NCBI GenBank assembly: GCA_034005165.1
Contig: JAVEVE010000002.1
Coordinates: forward strand, 62,001-126,000
Direction of reading: 5' to 3'
Source: UBA1573 sp034005165
Lineage (GTDB): Bacteria > Pseudomonadota > Alphaproteobacteria > Micavibrionales > Micavibrionaceae
DNA: 64,000 nucleotides
This document shows, in pieces, positions 36,051-44,111 of this stretch. The translations under genes and the position numbers were made by a program. Under the pieces are notes generated by a model, which was not told where the DNA came from, did no database searches, and was given only the letters and a program-made list of their open reading frames with translations. Each line of letters begins with the position of its first letter. Position 1 is the first letter of the stretch.

Positions 36051-37127
36051 TTAGAACTTGATGTTTGTACCAAGCATGACGGCAGTCGCATTGACATCAT
36101 CCGTTCCTGCTTCTTCAATATCATAATATCCGACAGAACCGTTAAAGGTCATGCCTGGGCCGTATGTGTATTGTGCTCCAACAGAGTAACGATCAAAGTC
36201 GATGTCATTGATGGAATTGTCTTTGTTATAATAAGAAGCGCCGTAAACAACAGCACCCATAGTGTAATCAACACCGACAACGGTATAGGTTACATCATCA
36301 TCTGCATCGCCCAGATCATCTTCCTGATAGGTCGCTCCGATACCGAAAGCGCCAATGTCAAAATCAAGGCCGATGTTCCATGCCTGACGGTCTTCAGCAG
36401 CGCCTGTTTCAACTTGTGCTTTGGTATAACCGGCACCAACACGGTATGTGAAGTCATCCATTTTGTTTTCGAAGCGAACTGCAACATCCCAAACATCGCT
36501 GGAAGCTGTTGTATCATCCACATCAGAGGCGTTACCGCTCAGAGCACGGGAAGCATCACCGACTTCAGGGGTATAGGAAATACCAGCCTGGAAGCCTGAG
36601 AACAATGGGGAGATATAAGAAATCTTGTCGGATTTCGCAGATACGTCATGGTCGTAATCTGTCTCGCCAATGGCTGTCGCGTTAAGACCGGCTGCTGTAA
36701 AGTTCACAGGGTTGAACAACTGCAAGCGACCGTCAACGTTGGTATCGGCAGCTGGTGCAACAACTTGCATGATATATGGTGTACCGTATGTAGCACCGAA
36801 GTTGACACGTCCCCAGTCACCAGAGAAGAAGACATATGTTTCATCAACGGCAAATCCGTCTTCAACATCTGCACGACCTTCGATGTGTGCTCCAACTGTC
36901 AGGCCGTTGTCCAGAGTGGTTTTTCCGTCAAAGTGAACTTCTGTCTGACGCAGGATGTCAACGTTGCGAACACCTGATCCTGCTGCTTCGTCTTGATCAA
37001 CATAGTTTACGTAGCCTTTGAAATAGCCACCAAGTTTTAATTGAACGCCTTGGGTATCTTGAGCTTGGGCAGGGTACGCAGCCAAAACAGCGCCTAGAGC
37101 CACGCCGCACAGCATAAGGTTTTTCAT
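36051..37127 (-). CDS. Outer-membrane porin (Gram-negative trimeric type)
   Basis: 358 residues. Signal peptide to AQAQD (about 22), then alternating amphipathic beta strands rich in Tyr, Gly and Asp (FKGYVNYVDQD, GRVNFGATYG, YRVGAGYTKAQ), an external-loop-like segment with GRLQLFNPVNF, and the terminal Phe (GTNIKF) needed for BAM insertion. This matches the alphaproteobacterial general diffusion porins. The loops are strongly acidic, suggesting cation preference. Single gene with a terminator downstream; a TTGACG/GATGAT promoter-like pair lies about 70-100 bases upstream. Confidence 0.92.
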   Translation of the reverse strand: MKNLMLCGVALGAVLAAYPAQAQDTQGVQLKLGGYFKGYVNYVDQDEAAGSGVRNVDILRQTEVHFDGKTTLDNGLTVGAHIEGRADVEDGFAVDETYVFFSGDWGRVNFGATYGTPYIMQVVAPAADTNVDGRLQLFNPVNFTAAGLNATAIGETDYDHDVSAKSDKISYISPLFSGFQAGISYTPEVGDASRALSGNASDVDDTTASSDVWDVAVRFENKMDDFTYRVGAGYTKAQVETGAAEDRQAWNIGLDFDIGAFGIGATYQEDDLGDADDDVTYTVVGVDYTMGAVVYGASYYNKDNSINDIDFDRYSVGAQYTYGPGMTFNGSVGYYDIEEAGTDDVNATAVMLGTNIKF

Positions 37128-37195
37128 CTATTCTCTCCTTGAAAATTATAAAACGGCAACGCGCATAAAACGATTACGAATCGCCAATTGGTAAG

Positions 37196-37225
37196 ATCAT
37201 CGCGCGTTTATGATTCTGCCGTCAA
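37196..37225 (-). promoter_or_regulatory. Possible porin promoter
   Basis: On the minus strand TTGACG (37225-37220) and GATGAT (37201-37196) are separated by 18 bases, about 70 bases upstream of the porin start. Sequence match only. Confidence 0.35.
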
Positions 37226-37256
37226 GAAAGGTGCATTGCAGCATGCAGGGCTTTCT
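37225..37256. other. Bulged hairpin between chemoreceptor and porin genes
   Basis: AGAAAG/CTTTCT arms (37225-37230 and 37251-37256) enclose TGCAT/ATGCA (37232-37236 and 37243-37247). It could be a weak terminator for the chemoreceptor gene or part of a regulatory region of the porin; no long T run follows. Confidence 0.4.
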
Positions 37257-37325
37257 ACAAGTTGCATTTGAAGTGTTGCCAATACTCCACAGAATGGCTG
37301 CATTATAACAAGTAGAAAGAGGGGG

Positions 37326-38759
37326 TTAGCCTTTGAGTTTTTTCATAAACGAGGCGATTTCGCTTTGTAGCAAAGCTGATTGATCTTCCAGAGTTTTTGA
37401 TACGCTCCGGACCTCTTCGGAGGCGTTCAGCAAATTATGGGATGAGTCTTGCACATCGGATATATAATTTGATACCCCTTGCATATTCTCGTTTGCCAAA
37501 GAAATATTGCTGGAAATTTCGGTGCTGGCAGCCCCCTGTTCATTGATAGCAGACGCAATCATAGTCGAGTAGTTACTGACCGATTGAATGCTCAACGCAA
37601 CAGAGCGGATATCTTCAGCTGCCTGATCTGATGCTGCGCGGACTTCGCTAATCAGCTCGGAAATCTTTTGTGTAACCGTGCCGGTTTCATTTGCCAGATT
37701 TTTAACTTCGCCTGCAACAACAGCAAAGCCACGTCCTTCTTCCCCTGCACGGGCTGCTTCAATCGTAGCATTCAGAGCCAAAAGGTTTGTCTGTTCTGCA
37801 ATCTGATGGATCATTTTAACGGCTTCCTGAATCTCTTCAACGGAAGAGAGCAGGCTTGAAACCCGAGATTCTGCACTTTTTGACATCCCCGCAACCGCTA
37901 CGGACGTGTCCGCAGCTTCATTCGAATTGCGGTTAATCTCCTCAATAGACGCCGACAATTCCTCGGTGGCATTTGCGACTTGGGCAACATACAAGGTCGC
38001 CTTTTTTGAGTCCTCCAGAACCGAGGAGACAAGTCGGGAATTTGTATTGGCAATGTCCGATGTCTTGTTGGACGATGACAAAACCATGTGCGCGGTTGTT
38101 TTGAGTTTATTCGAAATATCCGTCAATCCGCCTTCAAGCATCGTGGTGATCGGACGAACGACTTGACGATGTAGCGAGAGGTAAATCGCGCACAGGGCAA
38201 TAATCATGACCAGAATCGAGAATGATATCTGGAATACGATTACATTAAACGATAAGTCATTGACGGATGACTTATCCCAGATAAGAGCGATATATCCAAT
38301 TGGCGGGGTATCTGCAGCATCAGGATTGACAACGGGTGTCATTATTGCGGCCCAGTTGGAGGTCTCGATTGCCAGAGGAGCGGTCTTATCCGAGTTTTGA
38401 AGATATGTTGCTATAAATTCCTGTTGGGAATATCCCGGAACATCAAGAAGAACTTTGTCGAGCAAGACAGTTCCTTTTGCTTCATAAGCAACCGCAGCAG
38501 CCAGTTGTCCGTGCGTAATAGATCCCAGATTTGTAAGGTTATTCTCGAGAATGTCCGCCTTCTTCCATTTCACAGCCCCATACGATTGTGCCGCAATCAT
38601 CGAGCTAAGGGTTGTTATGTTGTTCTTGAAGGTTTCATTCACGCGGCTTTCAACATAATGAGCCTGAATGAGTGTGGATATCGTCATAACGCAAATGATG
38701 GTTAATGCCAAAGTGGTCAGAATTTTGGCTGTAATAGTTCTGTTCTCCAAAAAGATCAT
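37326..38759 (-). CDS. Methyl-accepting chemotaxis protein
   Basis: 477 residues. Two membrane segments (about 10-30 and 170-195) flank a periplasmic sensing domain of about 140 residues. There is no obvious long HAMP; the signalling domain follows with the hairpin tip EQTNLLALNATIEAARAGE and flanking methylation helices. Signals through CheW/CheA to the flagellar motor whose stator genes lie at 12 kb. It sits 60 bases downstream of a gene for a periplasmic sensor-domain protein, likely its transcript partner. Confidence 0.92.
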   Translation of the reverse strand: MIFLENRTITAKILTTLALTIICVMTISTLIQAHYVESRVNETFKNNITTLSSMIAAQSYGAVKWKKADILENNLTNLGSITHGQLAAAVAYEAKGTVLLDKVLLDVPGYSQQEFIATYLQNSDKTAPLAIETSNWAAIMTPVVNPDAADTPPIGYIALIWDKSSVNDLSFNVIVFQISFSILVMIIALCAIYLSLHRQVVRPITTMLEGGLTDISNKLKTTAHMVLSSSNKTSDIANTNSRLVSSVLEDSKKATLYVAQVANATEELSASIEEINRNSNEAADTSVAVAGMSKSAESRVSSLLSSVEEIQEAVKMIHQIAEQTNLLALNATIEAARAGEEGRGFAVVAGEVKNLANETGTVTQKISELISEVRAASDQAAEDIRSVALSIQSVSNYSTMIASAINEQGAASTEISSNISLANENMQGVSNYISDVQDSSHNLLNASEEVRSVSKTLEDQSALLQSEIASFMKKLKG

Positions 38760-38819
38760 AATTTTTTATCCTTGGCATTAACCTGTTTTTTTAAAGCTGA
38801 GTAAGTTCAGTGAAACGAA

Positions 38820-39377
38820 CTACTCGGGCAAGAAGTCAGCATTGATGGAAACAGTCACTGCGCCGACTACCACATCACCGTCCATCAGGGGAAAGCTGAG
38901 TTGGCGGGTGTAGGCCTGTGTGGATTCATCAAATTTGATATCACTGAAATCTATACTGCCGGCCCCAGCACCATATGTCTTTTGCCATTTATCTTCATCA
39001 CCCTGCCAATAGTCGGAAGTCTTGGAGCTTGCGCCGACATTGAGGCCTTTGCCGTCCATAACGAAAATTTCGGCATAGTAGGATGAACCGTCTTCAACTA
39101 TCTTCTTCAACGCGGCGGATGTTGCGCTGTTTAAAACCGGATCAATGATAGATGCGTCATCTGCTTGCCATTTCTGGTCAAGCTCGTCAATCTTGGCTTG
39201 ATCGTAGCCGCCGGTAATTTCATTTTGGGCTTTGACCCCATCAATGATTTCCTGAGACTGCGCCCAGGATTTGATTCGTTCATCATAAATTTTTTGTGCA
39301 TCGCTTTTATCAAAGGCAAAAGCCGGGCTGCTGAGGCTTGTTGCAAGCAGCAGGGTAAAGAGAGTGGTTTTATTCAT
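38820..39377 (-). CDS. Periplasmic PDC/Cache-like sensor-domain protein
   Basis: About 185 residues. Signal peptide (NKTTLFTLLLATSLSSPAFA) then a single domain whose core (YYAEIFVMDGKGLNVGASSKT, then SFPLMDGDVVVGAVTVSI) matches PDC/Cache sensor domains, where ligands such as amino or organic acids bind. It has no membrane segment after the signal peptide, so it is a free periplasmic protein. The neighbouring chemoreceptor 60 bases downstream suggests it binds a ligand and presents it to that receptor. Start at 39377, where the signal peptide begins; a start four codons upstream is possible. Confidence 0.78.
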   Translation of the reverse strand: MNKTTLFTLLLATSLSSPAFAFDKSDAQKIYDERIKSWAQSQEIIDGVKAQNEITGGYDQAKIDELDQKWQADDASIIDPVLNSATSAALKKIVEDGSSYYAEIFVMDGKGLNVGASSKTSDYWQGDEDKWQKTYGAGAGSIDFSDIKFDESTQAYTRQLSFPLMDGDVVVGAVTVSINADFLPE

Positions 39378-39442
39378 CTCGAAATCCATAGGGTCAGGGT
39401 TGTGGGAAATACGCAGTAAGAAAGACTGTATCAGAAAAAGAA

Positions 39443-39479
39443 AAACAGGCAGTTAACTATAGAAGAAAACTGCCCGTTT
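39443..39479 (-). terminator. secE-nusG operon terminator
   Basis: AAAC-GGCAGTT (39443-39454, one mismatch) pairs with AACTGCC-GTTT (39468-39479). On the minus strand TTTTTCTTTTTC follows. It separates nusG from the sensor/chemoreceptor pair. Confidence 0.85.
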
Positions 39480-39548
39480 GATAATGGATTAATTTCTTAA
39501 TAAAAGGTTGTGTGCAGAAGTGCTGCTCTGCCACGTAATCCTGGAAGA

Positions 39549-40079
39549 TTAGACTTTTTCGACCTGACTGTATTCCAGTTCAACCGGTGTCGCGCGGCCA
39601 AAGATGGAAACAGAAACTTTCAGGCGGCCTTTTTCTTCGTCAATCTCTTCGACCAGGCCTTCAAAGCTGGCAAATGGGCCTTCCATAACTTTGACTTTTT
39701 CGCCGATATCAAACGAGATAGCCGAGCGAGGTTTTTCAATGCCCTCTTGCAGCTGTGTCATCAGGCGAGCGGCTTCTTTTTCGCTGATCGGAGAAGGGCG
39801 GTTACCCGCACCAAGGAAGCCGGTAACTTTTGGTGTGTTTTTGACCATGTGCCAGACTTCGTCAGACAAATCCATTTTCGCGAGAACATAGCCCGGGAAA
39901 ATTTTCTGTTCGGAATTAACGCGTTGACCGCGTTTAATCTCGACGACTTCTTCTGTCGGGATAAGAATATCTTCGATACGTTCTTCAATGCCCTGTTTCT
40001 GGGCTTTCTCGCGGATCGCTTCGGCAACCTTACCCTCAAATCCCGAATACACATGTAATACATACCAACGTGCAGCCAT
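39549..40079 (-). CDS. nusG: Transcription termination/antitermination factor NusG
   Basis: 176 residues. N-terminal RNA-polymerase-binding NGN domain (RWYVLHVYSGFEGKV, FPGYVLAKM) and C-terminal KOW domain (KVKVMEGPFASFEG). Couples RNA polymerase with Rho or the ribosome. Preceded by secE as usual; the usual next gene rplK is displaced. Confidence 0.98.
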   Translation of the reverse strand: MAARWYVLHVYSGFEGKVAEAIREKAQKQGIEERIEDILIPTEEVVEIKRGQRVNSEQKIFPGYVLAKMDLSDEVWHMVKNTPKVTGFLGAGNRPSPISEKEAARLMTQLQEGIEKPRSAISFDIGEKVKVMEGPFASFEGLVEEIDEEKGRLKVSVSIFGRATPVELEYSQVEKV

Positions 40080-40133
40080 TTTATTTTCCTTTTCCTATTC
40101 CTGAATGAAATCCGTTTATGTGGTCGGTCCTGA

Positions 40134-40331
40134 TTATCCGCCAAGTCCTAGAACCAGCTTGACGATAAAAGCCATCAGCTGATCGGCGGCAAACAAAAAC
40201 AGGGACGCCAGAATAACCATGATAAACACGGCAATCGTGCTTGAAGTTGTTTCTTGGCGGGTTGGCCATGAGACTTTTTTTGCCTCGCTTCTAACCTGCT
40301 TGAAAAATTCTATAGGGGCAATTTTAGCCAT
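40134..40331 (-). CDS. secE: Preprotein translocase subunit SecE
   Basis: 65 residues, the short single-span form. The amphipathic N-terminal helix (PIEFFKQVRSEAKKVSWPT) carries the conserved KVxWP motif and is followed by one membrane span (residues 36-58). Clamp subunit of SecYEG. nusG follows after 54 bases. Confidence 0.95.
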   Translation of the reverse strand: MAKIAPIEFFKQVRSEAKKVSWPTRQETTSSTIAVFIMVILASLFLFAADQLMAFIVKLVLGLGG

Positions 40332-40408
40332 GTTTTACAATCCTTTTTCAAAAACCAGTTCTCCGACCGACAGCTCGTATTCGCGCAGGGCGTTTAGGAT
40401 GAGCTGAA

Positions 40409-40447
40409 ATTTAGGGGAGATGTAGGTTTTCTACATCTCCCCTAAAT
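40409..40447. terminator. Long perfect hairpin upstream of secE
   Basis: A 17-base perfect inverted repeat (40409-40425 with 40431-40447, five-base loop) separates the Arg-rich secreted protein gene from secE. Probably terminates the former; the T tract on the minus strand is short. Confidence 0.75.
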
Positions 40448-40475
40448 AAAAATCAACACTTATTGTCGAATAATC

Positions 40476-40913
40476 CTAGAAACATCCGCCAATTTGGAAA
40501 TGGCGATCCCCCGTGTTGAAGCAGATCCGGGGAAAGGGTTGAACATAAACGCGCGGAACTGGTTGGACGTAAACAGGAGCCGGAGGGGCGTAGTAACCAT
40601 ATTCCCAGTTGTAACGTGGCTGAACCCTTGGGGCGATATAGACAGGTCTATCCCGGTTGTCATGGAAATTTCGGTAACCTCCCCTGTAGTCTCCCCTGTA
40701 GTCTCCCCTGCGATCTCCTCTACGATCATAACGGTCTCCGCGATCATGGCGATCCCTTTGGTCATAGCGTTGTTGGGTGGGGTGTGGCTCGTGACGGTCA
40801 AAATTGCGGCCGGACCATCCTTCCCCGTGTGCATAGGCTGCCCCTGCAAAAGCTGTGCTGGCCACGAGAGCCGGAACGGCCAAGGCTTTGGTAAAATTTT
40901 CGATTAAGGACAT
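40476..40913 (-). CDS. Small secreted Arg/Asp- and Pro/Tyr-rich protein
   Basis: 145 residues, not recognised as a named family. Signal peptide to AYAHG (about 28). A central low-complexity region repeats a four-residue Arg-Gly-Asp-Tyr/Arg unit (RRGDYRGDYRG), encoded by 12-base tandem repeats; then a Pro/Val/Tyr-rich stretch (PAPVYVQPVPRVYVQP) and a terminal block with two Cys (ICFNTGDRHFQIGGCF). The layout resembles other small secreted alphaproteobacterial proteins of unknown role. Single gene between a terminator and the exporter genes. Confidence 0.7.
   Translation of the reverse strand: MSLIENFTKALAVPALVASTAFAGAAYAHGEGWSGRNFDRHEPHPTQQRYDQRDRHDRGDRYDRRGDRRGDYRGDYRGGYRNFHDNRDRPVYIAPRVQPRYNWEYGYYAPPAPVYVQPVPRVYVQPFPRICFNTGDRHFQIGGCF
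40679..40726 (-). repeat. 12-base tandem repeat coding for Arg-Gly-Asp units
   Basis: Four consecutive 12-base units: CTCCCCTGTAGT twice exactly, then CTCCCCTGCGAT and CTCCTCTACGAT. They lie within the secreted protein gene and keep the reading frame. Confidence 0.85.
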
Positions 40914-41090
40914 GTCGCCCTCCTACGTAATGAAAAGATCATGGAATAAATTCGTATGTAATCTATGTCCCTGCATGGGAAAAAGCAAATTTTCCGTTAA
41001 TATCCCAGAAAGGAACATATTCCCCTCTTTGCGGAGAGGAGGGCATCTTGTATGGTGCATTCGGGCTAACAAATGCCCAAGGTATTGATG

Positions 41091-42101
41091 ATGAAGAGTA
41101 AATTATTACTGGTAGGGGCTTTTGCTGTGGTTATGGCAACGGGTGCGGGGGGCTCGGCGGTCTTCTTGATGCCGCCGCTTGTTGAAACCCAATCTCCTGA
41201 AAGAGGCAAGGCGGTTGAGGCCATCTATGCCACCGGAACTGTCGAGCCGACCGTTATGATTCCTCTTGCCCCGAAAACAACGTCACGGTTGACGGGAGTT
41301 CTTGTCGATGAGGGGGCTCAGGTAAAAAAGGGAGATGTGCTGGCCACATTTGAAGATAACGATTTGAATGCTGTGATTGACCAGATTTCAGCGCAGGTCG
41401 ATCTGGCAAAAAAAGAGTTGGAGCGCAAAGAAAAATTATACCAACGTAAATTTATTGCGGCGGATGCCTATGATAACGCCGTTTCTAATCTCGCTGTTAC
41501 CGAAGCCGCTCTGAGAGAGGCAGAAGCCAAACGGACATATACAACAATAACAGCGCCAGAAGACGCAATGGTTATCAAGCGTGACGGTGAAGTCGGAGAG
41601 ATTCTGACCACAAATGATCCTGTATTCTATCTCTCATGTTGTGCGCCTAACCGGATCAGTGCCGAAGTTGATGAAGAGGATATTGTCCGCGTCAGAATAG
41701 GCCAGAAAGTCCTGATCCAGTCGGATGCCTATCCGGACAAAACATTCGAGGGGAAAATAACGGCAATTACACCGAAAGGGGATCCTGAATCCCGCTCTTT
41801 CCGTGTCCGCATTTCAGTTCCTGAAGACTTCCCGTTTCTGGTCGGAATGACAGCCGAAACCAACATCGTAACCAATGAAAGTGATAACGCGCTCCTGATC
41901 CCCGTGACCTCTTTGGGTAAAAAGAATATGGTTCAGATTGTGCGCGAAAATAAAGTACACCTTGTATCGGTTAAAACAGGAGCTGAAGGCGAAAACAAAG
42001 TCGAAATTCTGGAAGGATTGACCGAAACGGATAAAATCCTCTCCGTATATAAAGATACACTGGAAGACGGGCATAAAGTTCGGGTGAAAGAGGCAGAATA
42101 A
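41091..42101 (+). CDS. HlyD/MacA-like periplasmic adaptor
   Basis: About 336 residues. One N-terminal membrane segment, then a membrane-fusion protein: a lipoyl half (GVLVDEGAQVKKGDVLATFED), a helical hairpin (about 95-150), the second lipoyl half (TITAPEDAMVIKRDGEVGE) and a beta-barrel domain (VRIGQKVLIQSDAYP). It would link the ABC permease encoded next (overlap TAATG) to an outer-membrane channel; none is adjacent, though a TolC-like gene is at 48.3 kb. AAGG lies eight bases before the ATG at 41091; ATGs at 41073 and 41088 are in frame. Confidence 0.9.
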   Translation: MKSKLLLVGAFAVVMATGAGGSAVFLMPPLVETQSPERGKAVEAIYATGTVEPTVMIPLAPKTTSRLTGVLVDEGAQVKKGDVLATFEDNDLNAVIDQISAQVDLAKKELERKEKLYQRKFIAADAYDNAVSNLAVTEAALREAEAKRTYTTITAPEDAMVIKRDGEVGEILTTNDPVFYLSCCAPNRISAEVDEEDIVRVRIGQKVLIQSDAYPDKTFEGKITAITPKGDPESRSFRVRISVPEDFPFLVGMTAETNIVTNESDNALLIPVTSLGKKNMVQIVRENKVHLVSVKTGAEGENKVEILEGLTETDKILSVYKDTLEDGHKVRVKEAE

Positions 42102-43348
42102 TGCGTCTGCTGTTTTTCATCGCAACAAAACACTTACTGGCCAGAAAGCGGCAAAGTATCGTCTCCCTTATGGGGATTGTTCTGGGCGTGGCATTCTTTT
42201 TGGCAATCTCGTCAATCATGCAAGGATCCGAAGAAGACTTTATCAAACGTCTGGTTGATAACTCGCCGCATATTACAATTTCGGACGAGTTCAGAAATCC
42301 GCGCGTCCAACCTGCCGAAAAATTTTACGGCGATGCTGATCTCGTGGATATTTCATCCGTCAAGCCTCTGACAGAAACCAGAGGTATCAGAGGGTACCAG
42401 AAAATTCTGGCCTACCTAGATCAGCAACCTGATTTGGTGTCTTCCCCTGTTCTATCGGGAAGCGCGATTATCACCTTTGCCGGCGAAGAGAACGGCGTCA
42501 CGCTGAGTGGCATGGTCCCTGAAGAAATTTACAAAGTGTCGACGATTGAAGATTATATGAAAGAAGGATCTGTCTCGCGCCTGATATCGAATCCGGATGG
42601 CATGTTGATCGGTCAAAGTCTTGCCAAACAACTCTCTCTGTCTTTGAATGATACAATCTCGGTCGCGGCGCAAAAAGGCAGTGTCAGAACATTCAAGATT
42701 GTTGGAATTTATCAAACAGGCCGCAGTTCCTATGACCGCAGGCAAGTCTTCGTAACCCTCAAACGGGCGCAGGCTTTATTCAATAGAACCAATCGCATCA
42801 ATTCAATCCTGATTAAATTGGACGATCCGAACGAGGCTCTGACACGATCAAAAGAGATTGAAAACACAGTCCGTTATAAATCCGAAAGTTGGCAGGAACA
42901 ATCCGAAGATTTGATGAACACATTAGCCATCAGAAACATGATTATGTACTCGGTTGTAAGTGCCGTTCTGCTGGTCGCTGCCTTCGGAATTTATAATGTG
43001 ATTTCGACCGTCGTCATGGAAAAACACCGCGACATTGCCATTCTGAAATCCATGGGCTTCCCGTCAGGAGATATTCGCAAAATCTTCCTAACGCAAGGTG
43101 TGTTATTGGGAATAGCAGGAAATATGGCGGGCATCCCGATGGGCTGCGCGTTTATTTTAGGTTTGCAACAAATCAAATTCCGCCCGCCGGGTAGCACAGA
43201 TCCGATCTCAATGCCCGTATCCTGGGACTGGGAACAATTCGCCATCGCCATTTCTTTTGCTATGTTTGCCTCAATTTTGGCCTCGTTCTTACCTGCCCGA
43301 AAGGCATCCCACGTCCAACCTGTCGATATTTTGAGAGGGGGATTGTAA
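42101..43348 (+). CDS. LolCE/MacB-like ABC transporter permease (FtsX family)
   Basis: 415 residues. One membrane segment at the N-terminus (SLMGIVLGVAFFLAISSIM), a large periplasmic domain (about 45-270), and three C-terminal segments in an FtsX core (YSVVSAVLLVAAFGIYNVIST, EKHRDIAILKSMGF, and a final span ending PARKASHVQPVDILRGGL). The periplasmic start (NSPHITISDE) resembles LolC/LolE. Together with the adaptor upstream and the ATPase downstream it forms a mechanotransmission-type exporter; the substrate (lipoprotein, lipid, peptide or antibiotic) is unknown. Confidence 0.9.
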   Translation: MRLLFFIATKHLLARKRQSIVSLMGIVLGVAFFLAISSIMQGSEEDFIKRLVDNSPHITISDEFRNPRVQPAEKFYGDADLVDISSVKPLTETRGIRGYQKILAYLDQQPDLVSSPVLSGSAIITFAGEENGVTLSGMVPEEIYKVSTIEDYMKEGSVSRLISNPDGMLIGQSLAKQLSLSLNDTISVAAQKGSVRTFKIVGIYQTGRSSYDRRQVFVTLKRAQALFNRTNRINSILIKLDDPNEALTRSKEIENTVRYKSESWQEQSEDLMNTLAIRNMIMYSVVSAVLLVAAFGIYNVISTVVMEKHRDIAILKSMGFPSGDIRKIFLTQGVLLGIAGNMAGIPMGCAFILGLQQIKFRPPGSTDPISMPVSWDWEQFAIAISFAMFASILASFLPARKASHVQPVDILRGGL

Positions 43349-43349
43349 G

Positions 43350-44024
43350 ATGTTGCTCAGAACAGAAAGCCTAACCCGCACCTTGGAAACTGAGGCCATA
43401 CCAGTGACCTTGGTAAAAAATGCAAGCGTCGAAATCAGGGAAGGGGAATATGTTGCGATCAAAGGCCCGTCAGGGTCAGGAAAGTCATCGCTTCTCTATT
43501 TGCTGGGATTGCTCGACCGTCCGACATCGGGGAAAATTTTCTATCGCGATCAGGACATCTCCAATTTTTCAAATAACAAATTGGCAAAACTGAGACTGGA
43601 AGAAATGGGATTTGTCTTCCAGTTCCACTTCCTGTTGCCTGAATTCACGTCCCTTGAAAATGTCATGATCCCGATGCGTAAGCTCGGTCGGTTATCCGAC
43701 AAAGAGATAAGATCAGGAGCAACACAAAGGCTGGTCGAGTTAGGCCTCGAAGATCACATCAATAAACTGCCCAGCCAGCTTTCGGGTGGGCAACGCCAGC
43801 GTGTCGCCATTGCGCGCGCCCTTGCCAATAACCCAAAACTGATTTTGGCGGACGAGCCGACCGGAAATCTCGATACACATTCCAGTGAAAATGTGCAGGA
43901 AATCCTACAGAATTTGGTCAAAACTCACGGATGTTCGGTCGTTGTCGTGACACACGACCCGGAATTCGCCAAACGCTGCGACCGCACCATCACTATTGTC
44001 GATGGCGCGATTGTTAATGAATAA
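43350..44024 (+). CDS. LolD/MacB-like ABC transporter ATPase
   Basis: 224 residues. Walker A GPSGSGKSS, Q-loop FVFQFHFLLPEFT (the FxFQFHxLLPxF stretch is LolD-like), ABC signature LSGGQRQRVAIARAL, Walker B LILADEPTGNLD and H-loop VTHD are all intact. Drives the FtsX-type permease encoded one base upstream. Last gene of the three-gene exporter. Confidence 0.92.
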   Translation: MLLRTESLTRTLETEAIPVTLVKNASVEIREGEYVAIKGPSGSGKSSLLYLLGLLDRPTSGKIFYRDQDISNFSNNKLAKLRLEEMGFVFQFHFLLPEFTSLENVMIPMRKLGRLSDKEIRSGATQRLVELGLEDHINKLPSQLSGGQRQRVAIARALANNPKLILADEPTGNLDTHSSENVQEILQNLVKTHGCSVVVVTHDPEFAKRCDRTITIVDGAIVNE

Positions 44025-44069
44025 CGGATTTGTTCAATTCCCCTAGACTTTTCAAGGGGTTTCCGTTAT
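44021..44069. other. Nested inverted repeat between the exporter and glyQ
   Basis: Outer arms ATAACGGA (44021-44028) and TCCGTTAT (44062-44069) enclose CCCCTAGA/TCAAGGGG (44040-44059, one mismatch). It overlaps the ATPase stop codon. It may terminate the exporter mRNA, though no T run follows, or it may be a leader element of glyQ. Confidence 0.5.
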
Positions 44070-44111
44070 GTCTGACCGCTTAAGTGATTAATAAATAGCG
44101 GACGCGCAAAG

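Noticed and set aside
36171..36599. Open frame opposite the porin gene
   Set aside because: Antisense shadow; Ile/Cys/Val-rich low-complexity product, porin is well supported.
40335..40408. Short minus-strand frame ending ALREYELSVGELVFEKGL just before secE
   Set aside because: It looks protein-like but has no start codon between the upstream stop within the hairpin and its end; may be a gene remnant, too short to support.
40332..40475. Expected tRNA-Trp upstream of secE
   Set aside because: No cloverleaf or CCA-end pattern is present; only a long hairpin is found.
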